Shown here in pieces: positions 38,505-47,600 of a DNA stretch of 64,000 nt. This DNA is from an uncultured Prevotellaceae bacterium. Its GTDB lineage: Bacteria; Bacteroidota; Bacteroidia; Bacteroidales; Bacteroidaceae. The translations under genes and the position numbers were made by a program. Under the pieces are notes generated by a model. It saw only the letters and a list, made by a program, of their open reading frames with translations, searched no databases and was not told the DNA's origin. Location of the stretch: contig CAMKTN010000011.1 in assembly GCA_946415705.1 (NCBI GenBank), positions 1-64,000 on the forward strand, read 5' to 3'. How positions within the stretch are numbered: the first letter of the stretch is position 1; each line of letters opens with the position of its first letter.

Positions 38505-40799
38505 ATGAAAAAGGTATTGACAGTGATGCTGGGTGCAGCCATGTGCCTGTGCTCAGGGAGTGTGGCAGCACAGGATGCGATGACACGGTTCATCGACGAA
38601 CTGATGGGGCGCATGACGCTGGAAGAGAAGCTGGGACAACTGAACCAGCAGCCCTCCGACGAGATCTCGACGGGCCCCGTGGTGGGCTCCAACGCGAGCA
38701 GGCTGGCTGCCGAGGGCAAGCTGGGGTCCATCTTCAATATCCGGGATGTGGAGAAGATTCATGCCTTGCAGAAGGTGGCGGTGGAGCAGAGCCGTCTGGG
38801 CATCCCCATCCTCTTCGGCATGGATGTAATCCACGGCTACCAGACCATCTTCCCGCTGCCGCTCGGCATGGCCAGCACATGGGACATGGAGGCTGTCAGG
38901 GAAGCGGCGCACATAGCCGCCGTAGAGGCCTCGGCCAACGGCGTGGCGTGGACCTTCAGTCCGATGGTGGATATCGCGCTCGACGCACGCTGGGGACGGC
39001 AGGCTGAGGGCGCCGGCGAGGACCCATATTTGGGCAGTCAGGTGGCTGCGGCAATGGTGAAGGGCTACCAGGGCGACGTGTTCAGTCCGCAAGGAACGGG
39101 CACGGGCATCATGGCCTGCGTGAAGCACTTCGCGCTCTACGGTGCGGCAGAGGCGGGACTCGACTACAACACAGTGGATATGAGCCGTCTGCGCATGTAC
39201 AATCAGTATTTTCCTCCCTATAAGGCTGCCGTGGAGGCAGGCGCGGGCAGCGTGATGTCGTCGTTCAACATCGTGGATGGAATTCCGGCCACTGCCAACC
39301 GATGGCTGCTGACGGATGTGCTGCGCCGCCAGTGGGGATTCAGCGGCATGGTGGTCACCGACTATGCCTCCATCCACGAGATGACGAGCCACGGGCTGGG
39401 AAGTCTCAAGGACAACGCCGCAAGGGCGCTACTGGCTGGAACGGATATGGACATGTGCGCCAACGGCTTCATCGGCACGCTGCGGCAGTCGCTCGAAGAG
39501 GGCAAGGTGACGATGGACGACATCAACCGCGCCTGTCGGCATGTGCTGGAGGCGAAATACCGGTTGGGACTCTTCCGCGACCCCTACCGTTTCGGCAGCA
39601 AGGCACAGGCCGCGAAGGTGACCTATTGCGAGGAACACCGCCAAGCAGCCCGGCGCATCACCGCCGAGAGCTTCGTGCTGCTGAAGAACGGCACAGAGGA
39701 CAGCCCTCTCCTACCCCTGCAACCCAAAGGAACCATCGCCCTCATAGGACCGCTCATCGACACCCGAACGGACATCACCGGCTCATGGTCGATGGCGCAG
39801 GATGCCACCAAATACACGACGCTGCGCGAGGGCTTCCAGCGGGCATTGGCGGGTAAGGCCACGCTGCTGTGTGCCCAGGGCTGCAACCTGATAGACAATG
39901 CTCGCACGCAGGAAGCGGTGGCACGCGGCCATGCCTGCGAACCGATACCCTTTGTGGATAGCGACGCAGCCCTCGCCGAGGCGCTCAGCATTGCCCAGAA
40001 GGCCGACGTGCTCATTTGCGCCATGGGAGAGTGTGCATGGATGAACGGCGAGGGCACCAGCCGCAGCAACCTGGAGCTGTACCCGCCTCAGCGTCGCCTG
40101 CTGGCAGCACTCGCGGAGACGGGCAAGCCTGTCGTGCTGCTCAACTTCACCGGACGCGCCACGGTGCTGACATGGGAAAGCCAGCATGTGGATGCTATCA
40201 TGAATGTGTGGTACGGCAGCGAGTGCGCTGATGCGCTGTGCGATGTGCTCTTCGGACGGGTGTCGCCGTCGGGACGCCTCACCGTGTCGATGCCGCATGC
40301 CACCGGACAGGAACCGCTCTATTACAACCGACTGCCTACTGGGCGTCCTGTTCCCGATGGAACCGCCAATTATCGCGTGTGGAACCCCAACTATCTGGAT
40401 GCTGTGCAGGGACCGCTCTATCCCTTCGGCTACGGCCTCACCTACAGCCGCTTCAGCTACTCGGACATCCGTCTGAGCAGCACCGCGATGTCCGCCGATG
40501 GCAGCATCACCGCCGCCATCACGCTGACGAATACGGGTGAGCGCGAAGCCACCGAGGTGGTGCAACTCTATATCCACGACAAGGTCGCCAGCATCAGCCG
40601 CCCCGTGAAGGAGCTGAAGGACTTCCAGCGCGTCACGCTGCAGGCAGGAGAAAGCCGCGACGTGGAGTTCCACATCACGGCTGACAAACTGAAATTCTAC
40701 AACTATGACCTCGATTATGTCCTGGAGCCCGGTGACTTCGAGGTGATGATCGGGCCCAACTCACGCGATGTGAAGAAAGCAAGCCTCAGCGTCGAGTGA
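38505..40799 (+). CDS. bglX: Glycoside hydrolase family 3 beta-glucosidase (BglX-like)
   Basis: This 764-residue secreted GH3 enzyme has a signal peptide ending near residue 22 (SVAAQ). The (beta/alpha)8 domain carries the nucleophile Asp286 in GMVVTDYASI. The alpha/beta sandwich domain (ALIGPLIDTRTDITGSW) and a C-terminal fibronectin type III-like domain (EVVQLYIHDKVASISRPVKELKDF) follow. Family members release terminal glucose or xylose from beta-linked oligosaccharides in the periplasm. The start at 38505 opens the signal peptide directly; an upstream ATG at 38460 is in frame but lies before the -7 element. It is the only plus-strand gene in this area and is transcribed alone. Confidence 0.93.
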   Translation: MKKVLTVMLGAAMCLCSGSVAAQDAMTRFIDELMGRMTLEEKLGQLNQQPSDEISTGPVVGSNASRLAAEGKLGSIFNIRDVEKIHALQKVAVEQSRLGIPILFGMDVIHGYQTIFPLPLGMASTWDMEAVREAAHIAAVEASANGVAWTFSPMVDIALDARWGRQAEGAGEDPYLGSQVAAAMVKGYQGDVFSPQGTGTGIMACVKHFALYGAAEAGLDYNTVDMSRLRMYNQYFPPYKAAVEAGAGSVMSSFNIVDGIPATANRWLLTDVLRRQWGFSGMVVTDYASIHEMTSHGLGSLKDNAARALLAGTDMDMCANGFIGTLRQSLEEGKVTMDDINRACRHVLEAKYRLGLFRDPYRFGSKAQAAKVTYCEEHRQAARRITAESFVLLKNGTEDSPLLPLQPKGTIALIGPLIDTRTDITGSWSMAQDATKYTTLREGFQRALAGKATLLCAQGCNLIDNARTQEAVARGHACEPIPFVDSDAALAEALSIAQKADVLICAMGECAWMNGEGTSRSNLELYPPQRRLLAALAETGKPVVLLNFTGRATVLTWESQHVDAIMNVWYGSECADALCDVLFGRVSPSGRLTVSMPHATGQEPLYYNRLPTGRPVPDGTANYRVWNPNYLDAVQGPLYPFGYGLTYSRFSYSDIRLSSTAMSADGSITAAITLTNTGEREATEVVQLYIHDKVASISRPVKELKDFQRVTLQAGESRDVEFHITADKLKFYNYDLDYVLEPGDFEVMIGPNSRDVKKASLSVE

Positions 40800-40829
40800 A
40801 GCTTTGAACAGACTTAGTGTTTCAGATCC

Positions 40830-41423
40830 TCACTTGCGAATGACGGTGACTTCGCCGGAGGGGGTGAGCTTGATGATGGAGGAGGGTTCGTGGCGGGAAG
40901 TGTCGCGCTGGCGGGAGAGGCAGATGTAATCGACGGCATTCTTAATCTCGTCGGAGATGTCGGCGAAGGTCTGGGGCGAGGGTTGACCGCTGATGTTGGC
41001 CGAGGTGGAGACGATAGCCTTCTGGAAGCGGTAGCAGAGTTGCTGCGAGAACACCTCGGAGGTGACGCGGAGTCCTACGCTACCGTCCTCTGCCAAGAGA
41101 TTGGGAGCGAGATTGACAGCCTCGTTGAGAATGACTGTAGTGGGCTTGGTAGCAAGGTCGATGATGTCCCATGCCACATCGGGGACGTTGCGGACATAGC
41201 GCTGCAGGCGTCCCGGACTATCGACCAGGCAGATGAGGGCTTTGCTGTCCTCGCGCTGTTTGATTTCAAAGACCTTCTTGACGGCCTCGGGGTTGGTGGC
41301 ATCGCAGCCAATGCCCCAGATGGTGTCGGTGGGGTACAGAATGGTGCCGCCCTGTCGCAGCACCTCGATGGCCGCGCGGATATCCTCCTCGCGCAGCTCC
41401 TTGCTATTGGGTTTCTTAATCAT
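40830..41423 (-). CDS. Threonylcarbamoyl-AMP synthase (Sua5/YciO/YrdC family)
   Basis: This 197-residue protein catalyses formation of threonylcarbamoyl-AMP, the first step of t6A modification of tRNAs. Motifs: GGTILYPTDTIWGIGCDATN, K-Q-R-E-D-S-K-A-L and STSANISGQPSP, with the usual KR-like site for binding ATP. Length fits the TsaC/YrdC single-domain form; no C-terminal Sua5 domain is present. The start is set at the ATG at 41423, directly after a -7 element. It converges on bglX with 30 bases between. Confidence 0.92.
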   Translation of the reverse strand: MIKKPNSKELREEDIRAAIEVLRQGGTILYPTDTIWGIGCDATNPEAVKKVFEIKQREDSKALICLVDSPGRLQRYVRNVPDVAWDIIDLATKPTTVILNEAVNLAPNLLAEDGSVGLRVTSEVFSQQLCYRFQKAIVSTSANISGQPSPQTFADISDEIKNAVDYICLSRQRDTSRHEPSSIIKLTPSGEVTVIRK

Positions 41424-41430
41424 TGCGCCG

Positions 41431-41438
41431 CAAAGGTA
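41431..41438 (-). promoter_or_regulatory. -7 element in front of the Sua5-type gene
   Basis: TACCTTTG on the minus strand, eight bases before the ATG, giving a near-leaderless transcript as with the ClC gene. Confidence 0.5.
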
Positions 41439-41582
41439 CAGCTTTTGTCGTAATTTATGCACTCTTTATCAGGCAAATCCCTTCCTTACACTGTTTTTTT
41501 CCGCTCATCACATGCTATTCCATTCACTCTTTCCACCTCAAATAGATATCAGTTCACCGATGTATGTGATCATTGTCGTGTT

Positions 41583-44500
41583 TTAGGGGCGCAAAGCCTG
41601 AAGGAACTCAATCTCCACAATGCGGAGCTCGTTCTTTGTATCACCACCATTCTTTGCCTTGAAAAGGTCGAGCTCGCCGGCGGCAGGCTCTGCCACCTCC
41701 ACGATACCGCCGAAGGCATCCTCATCCTTGCCGGCGCCCTTGAGGCGGATGGTGACCTCGTTGGTCTTCACGCGCTTGGCGGGTGTCAGATGGATGTAGC
41801 CGAGGCTGCGCTCTGTCTCGCCGCTCCAGATAAGCTGCTTGCCCGCATAGATCTCCAGAGGGTAGCTGCGCAGACGCCAGCCAGTGAGTTTAAGGCAGAT
41901 GTCATCAACAACAGCCTTTTCTGCCAGCTTGTAGGTAATCCAAGCGGTGGAGAGGCGGCCATCGTTCTTCCACTCGGAGAGTTCGTTGTCATCGAAGCTG
42001 CGAGCGGCATGCTCACTGTCATAGCCTGCCGTTGCAGATGCTATCTCGATGCCGCGAGCCTGCTGGGTGTAGGAGGGAGTGAGCGGTGTCTCGCCACGAA
42101 GGAATGACGAATGAGGAATGACGAAGGACGAATCATCTTTCAACTTTAAACTTTCAACTTTCAACTCCACTGCTGGCAGCCCTTCAGCGTGCGCGGTGAG
42201 ACGGATGACACCGGCCTTGGTGGTCGTGCGCACGAGGACGCGGTTGACGCCACACTCCACAGGAAGCGATGTCGCGCCGACGTAGTTATCTGAGATATTC
42301 TTGGTGGCGGCAGCGTCGAGGAGTCCCTCAGGACGGTTGTCATCGGGGCGCTGAAGGCTTTGGTTGTTACGTGTAGCGATGCCGCCAATCCACGTGGCCT
42401 CGCCCTCAAGTCCGAAATGCACCATGCGGTCGTCGAGCGGACAGCGGCGCCCTTGGGCATCCACCACTTCCACCTGGAAGAGCACCATGTCAGCACCATC
42501 GGACTTCGTGCCTTCGGGGTTCGCGATGGCGGTGAGTTTCAGTTGAGAGGGTGCTCCCGTTGTCTGCAGTTTGTAGCGACTGCCATCAGAGCCTACAGCT
42601 TCGAGCACGCCTGGTTCGTAAGCAATATTATCAAAAGTAAAGAGGTAGCGATACTGCTGCTTGCCTTTGCCCAACGAGCGGCCATTGAGGAAGAGCTCGA
42701 CAGCGTCGGCAGTGGAGACGACATAGACAGGGAGAGCGGGGGAAGGGTCTTGGTAGTTCCAATGCCCTACGATGTAAGTCATGGGCTGTTCGGGCTCTAC
42801 CCATCCGTTCCACATCACTTGATGGGCATAGAAAGCATCCTTGGGGATGCGCATGGCATCCACGACACCGCTGGTGCGGTAGTTCGACTCGCCGCGATGG
42901 TGGGTATTCGTGTCGGAGAAGACAATCTTCACGCCGCCCGAGGACACACGTGTGCCGGTGCCGGGACGCTCACGCCAATAGTCGTACCAACGGCGCACCA
43001 TCTCGATGGCGAACTGGTCCATATTGTGGTTGTACTCCGTGGCGGGCTTGCCACGATAGAGCGGGCCGTCGCCTTCCTTGTGGTAGGGGTAGCTCCACTC
43101 GTTCCAGTACTTGCGCAGGCCCTCATCACGACAGTATTCCATGGCCCACATGGGGTGTTTCTTTGACTTGTTGATATACAGCATCTCGCCGCCATACTCC
43201 GCCTCGTCGATGTCCAGCATCTCGCGACTGCCGATGGCACGTCCGCCATGCGGGTCGTACTGGTCACGGATGGCTTTCATCTCCAGCATGTGCTCGCGAC
43301 TGATGCTCTCGTTACCACTCTCGTAGAAGAGGATGCTGGGGTTGTTGCGGTTGTAGATGATGGCATCGCGCATGAGGGCTGTGCGCTGCTGCCAGCGGGC
43401 GCCCTCGACATCCTTCTCGGAATCGCCGGCGGGCATGGCCTGAGGCAGTCCTACGCGATCACAACTCTCAATGTCCTGTTTCCATGGCGTCACGTGCATC
43501 CAACGCACCATGTTGCCGCCGCTTTCCACCATTAAGCCGTTGCTGTAGTCGCTGAGCCAGGCAGGCACGCTGATGCCTACGCCGGGCCACTCGTTGGAGG
43601 TGCGCTGGGCGTAGCCATGCACCATCATCACACGGTCGTTGAGCCAAATCTTACCCTCGCCGAAGCGGGTCTTGCGGAAGCCGGTGCGGAGAGATTGGGC
43701 GTCAACGGGTGAACCGTTGACCTCAAGGGAGGTGCGGACGGTGTAGAGGTAGCCGTAGCCCCACGACCAGAAATGAAGGCCGCTGACGGGCTGCTGGACC
43801 TTGGCAACGAGGGTCTCTCCGGGTTGGATAGTGATGGGGTCGCCGTGGAACTGCGCCACTTCGCGGCCATCCATGTCAAACAGCTGCACATTATATATAA
43901 ATGTACGCGGGAGAGAGTCCTCGTTCCTTACCTCTGACTCCGCATGAATGACTGCCTTATGGCCAGAGATATCGAAGTCGGTGGCATAGACATAGGTGCC
44001 AGTAGTGCCAAGGTCGGAATAGAGGGGCAGGGTCTGATAGAGCTTACCCGTCACATGGAGCCATACATTCTTCGGCAGGCCGCCGTAGTTGGCATTGAAG
44101 TTGCGGTCGTTCCATTGGTAGCGGCTGTTGAGCACACGGTCGCGGTAGGTCCATGAGTTATCGCAGCGCACGGCCAGCACATTCTCACCCTCCTTGATGT
44201 AAGGTGTCAGGTCGAAGCCGAAGGCCATCACGCCATTGTCGCTGAAACCCACCTTTTGGCCGTTCAGCCACACGTCAGCTCCCTGACGGGCACCTTCAAA
44301 TTCGATGAAGACCTTAGCCTCTTTAAACTTTAAACTATCCGCTTTAAACTCTTTTCGATACCAAACGACGGTGTCGGTGAGATCCACGATATCCTTGCGA
44401 AAGGCCTCGTCGCCGTTGAAAGCATAAGGAAGCGTGACATGCTGCCATGCCGCATCATCGTAATCAGGCTTCGCCGCCTCCGCAGACTCCCCCACGGCCA

Positions 44501-44609
44501 GCAGCCAGTCAGCGTTGAAGTTCAGCTTCTGCCGCTCAAAGGCTGATGCGCCATGAAGCAAGAAAAAGAGAAAGAAGAAAAGGAGAGAAGGAACAAGGGA
44601 ACGTCTCAT
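41583..44609 (-). CDS. Glycoside hydrolase family 2 beta-galactosidase-like enzyme
   Basis: This 1008-residue secreted enzyme has a signal peptide ending near residue 23. It has the GH2 sugar-binding domain (ADVWLNGQKVGFSDNGVMAF), an Ig-like domain, and a TIM barrel with acid/base Glu near 432 (YESGNESIS) and nucleophile Glu near 490 (WAMEYCRDEG). GH2 C-terminal domains follow, then a discoidin-like module with GYDSEHAARSFDDNELSEW. It probably removes galactose or a related sugar from side chains. It starts six bases after the PL11 lyase gene, so the two are likely cotranscribed and act together on rhamnogalacturonan I or arabinogalactan. Residues about 814-838 and 86-98 come from low-complexity repeats. 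Confidence 0.9.
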   Translation of the reverse strand: MRRSLVPSLLFFFLFFLLHGASAFERQKLNFNADWLLAVGESAEAAKPDYDDAAWQHVTLPYAFNGDEAFRKDIVDLTDTVVWYRKEFKADSLKFKEAKVFIEFEGARQGADVWLNGQKVGFSDNGVMAFGFDLTPYIKEGENVLAVRCDNSWTYRDRVLNSRYQWNDRNFNANYGGLPKNVWLHVTGKLYQTLPLYSDLGTTGTYVYATDFDISGHKAVIHAESEVRNEDSLPRTFIYNVQLFDMDGREVAQFHGDPITIQPGETLVAKVQQPVSGLHFWSWGYGYLYTVRTSLEVNGSPVDAQSLRTGFRKTRFGEGKIWLNDRVMMVHGYAQRTSNEWPGVGISVPAWLSDYSNGLMVESGGNMVRWMHVTPWKQDIESCDRVGLPQAMPAGDSEKDVEGARWQQRTALMRDAIIYNRNNPSILFYESGNESISREHMLEMKAIRDQYDPHGGRAIGSREMLDIDEAEYGGEMLYINKSKKHPMWAMEYCRDEGLRKYWNEWSYPYHKEGDGPLYRGKPATEYNHNMDQFAIEMVRRWYDYWRERPGTGTRVSSGGVKIVFSDTNTHHRGESNYRTSGVVDAMRIPKDAFYAHQVMWNGWVEPEQPMTYIVGHWNYQDPSPALPVYVVSTADAVELFLNGRSLGKGKQQYRYLFTFDNIAYEPGVLEAVGSDGSRYKLQTTGAPSQLKLTAIANPEGTKSDGADMVLFQVEVVDAQGRRCPLDDRMVHFGLEGEATWIGGIATRNNQSLQRPDDNRPEGLLDAAATKNISDNYVGATSLPVECGVNRVLVRTTTKAGVIRLTAHAEGLPAVELKVESLKLKDDSSFVIPHSSFLRGETPLTPSYTQQARGIEIASATAGYDSEHAARSFDDNELSEWKNDGRLSTAWITYKLAEKAVVDDICLKLTGWRLRSYPLEIYAGKQLIWSGETERSLGYIHLTPAKRVKTNEVTIRLKGAGKDEDAFGGIVEVAEPAAGELDLFKAKNGGDTKNELRIVEIEFLQALRP
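42098..42168. repeat. In-frame low-complexity repeats inside the GH2 gene
   Basis: On the minus strand, GTTGAAAGTTGAAAGTTTAAAG-like units run into CATTCGTCATTCCTCATTC-like units. They encode a Lys/Ser-rich linker (LKVESLKLKDDSSFVIPHSS) between the Ig-like and discoidin-like modules. A shorter AGTTTAAAG copy occurs near 44316-44352. Confidence 0.7.
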
Positions 44610-44615
44610 TTCTCA

Positions 44616-47600
44616 TTACTTTTTCAGAACCTTAACACCATCGATTACATATACACCCTTCGTCGCTTGGCGCGCCGAAGACTTATCTTCGGCAATCTTG
44701 CGGCCGCTGAGGTCATACACCGCACCCGTCTGAGAGGGTGCTGCAGCAGGGCTGGTGATGCCCACGGGATCTGCCACCACCCGGATGATGCCCTCTGTGG
44801 TGAGGGCTGAAGTGTCCCAAAGGTAACCAGCCTTGGGAGTTGCGGGCTGCATCGTGACGGTGCCCGACACCGTGACGGCACCAGCACCTGTGAAGACTTG
44901 CAGCTCTGCGCCATCCACCATCTCGTAGCTGGTGCTCAGCTCCGTCACATTGATGACGGGCGATGTCAGCTTCACAGCGCCCGCGACCTTGAAGGCATCG
45001 CAGGTGGTACGCGTAGATGTGGATCGGGTGCGTAGTCGCAGCACAGCACCTGAGTTGAGCGTCAGCGTGCCGTTCACGGTGAGCGTGCCGACAGCTGTTG
45101 CCGACTGCCCTGCTCCGAGGGTGCCGTTGGACTGCACCACGACGTTCTGTACCTGTCCCGTACCCGTAAGAAGGCCTCCGCTGCGCACGGTGATGGTGCC
45201 GGTAGTAGTGGATTTGGAGGTGTTCATGGCCTTCACCTCACCAGCATAGATGTTGATGGGTCCGGCCGATGCACCTGTCAGCGTCAGCGTGCCGTCGCCG
45301 TATTTGTTGAGGGTGGCACCGCTGCCGATGATGCCGGCAAAGGAGGTGTTCGTGCCAAGGTAACCCACATTCCACACGCTGGTGCTGAGTTGCGCATCGG
45401 TAGCAGTTGAGCTGAGGGCTCCAATGCTGTGGGTATAGCTGTTCTCCGTGCCACTACCCGCCTTGACGCCCACGGCATAGACACCCGCACCAAGGGTAAA
45501 GGTACCCTTCTGCAAGTTCATGGCGCTGACCAGGCGGAACTGTCCGCTGGTGGGGTTGAGGACGCCCTCGAAATCTGCCATATTGGTGGAGAAGTCGCCA
45601 CGCACGTAGGGGAAACTAATCTTAATGGTGCCCTCGCCCGTCCACTTTCCACGGACATTGCAACGCTGTCCGGCATTGACAGTGAGCGTCTTGCCCTTGG
45701 CAACGGTAATAGTATTGGCAAGTGTCGGCGTGGTGCTGGTGGAATTACTGTCGAAAATGGTGATAGCGGCATTACCCGTCACATCAATCGTGGAGCCGGC
45801 AGTTCCGAAAGTGGTGTTCCATACACCCATGGCCAGCGTGCCTGCATTCAGCTCGGTGGACTTCCAGGTGTTGTTGCCTGCATAGGTGATGTTGAGCTGT
45901 CCGCTGCCCTTCTTCACCAAACGGCCATTGCCCTGGATGATACCCTTGAGAGAAGTGACACCGCTGTTTATCTGTATGGTGGCCTCTTCGTTGATGGTGA
46001 GGCCGCGATTGGTGGCGGTGTTCGCGTTGCTGACGATGAGTGTGGCTTTGCCTATCTGCCAGTTCGAAGCGGCAGTACCGGCAGCGCCGATGCTGCTGGG
46101 CAGGCCGCCGTCAGCAAGCTCCGCCACGGTGACAGTGCCGCTGTTGATGATGGTCTTGCCAGTGTAGTTGCTGTTCGCGGCATTGAGCGTCACGCGTCCC
46201 TGACCGTTCATGACAAGGTCGCCTGTACCAGTGATACCACCTGTGCCACTAAGAGTGAGTGATTTCGTGTTGTTCTCGAAGGTCACGCTGCTCACGGGCA
46301 TCAGTTCATTCGTTTGAATGGTAGTCTTCACAACATCGTCATCGAAGACGATGGCATCGCCGGCCACAAATTCCGTAGCTTCATCGTTGAGTGTGAAGTT
46401 AGCTGTCTGATAGTCCCACAGCGTGCTCTCAGCACCCGTCCAACGAACCCCCTGAGCAGCCTGGCGCTGCTCATTGATGACGAGCCACAACGCGTGGTTT
46501 TCATCGACGATATTGTAGGAAAGCCCCTGCAGACCACGCACGGCGATCTGTGTGAGCTTGCCAGTGAACTGCCCCGTATATTCCAACAGCTTGAAGCGGG
46601 CAGGCTGAGGTTTTGCGACATCGGGCACGACGGTGAAGACGAGCTGTCCGTTGGCGCCGAGGGTGAGGTCACCTTCTACTCTGACGAGGTCTGCGGCAGC
46701 ATCGGCATCCTTGATGTCAGCCTCCACGAACAAACGCTTGTCGATGGTGAGGCCCTGCTTAAGGGTTATCACGCCGAGGTCACCGACGGCAGCACCCGGC
46801 ATCAGACGGCAGCCCTCGTAGTTGAGGGCCCCTTCGAGGTTCAGTTTACCAGCCACCACAGCATTACCTGCCAACGTGCCGCGAGCGCGCAGGTCGATAT
46901 CGCCCTGTACGGTCGTGTTCACCTCCAGGATGCCCTCGGAGATGAAAGTGCCTCCCGTGTGGTTGAGCGGGATATTGACGATGAAACGCCCCTGCTGACC
47001 CTTCCAGAATTGCAGGTTACCCTCCACCGAGCCTGTGCCACCAAGGGTGATGCTCTGATTTCGCACAGGCATCGCATAGATGACAGAGGGCGAGAAGGCA
47101 CTATTGAGGGTGAAGGTCTGAGCAGGATAGGTGAGGTCGAAGAGCACACTCTTGCCATTGGCATAGGCTGCAGCAGCGGAGCGGTCGAAGGTTACGAACT
47201 GACCATCGGCCTTCGCCACAAGGTCTGTGACCATGCAAGGCGGCAGTTGTGGACGTGGCATATCATAGCCCAGATAAAAGCCCGGATTGGGACTCTGATA
47301 GTAGCCCTTCGTGGTGCAGTCGCCACAGTAGTGCGGGTCTTGCTGCAGGCAGTAGATGAAGTCGGCGTCGGAGGCATAGTCTGTAGTGACGCCCGTGATG
47401 CCTACGATGACACCGCTCTCCTTGTGCAGCAGGATGAGTTCCTCACGCCAGTCGCCGATGATGTCGCCCCAGAAGGCGGCGCGCTTGGCATAGACGGTGG
47501 TGTAGCGGTAGTTGCTGAGTTTGGCAAATTCCACCTCACGCCCCTTGAAAAAATCCTGGATATAGACATTGTAATGGCTGTCGCTGGTCTGCACCACCTC

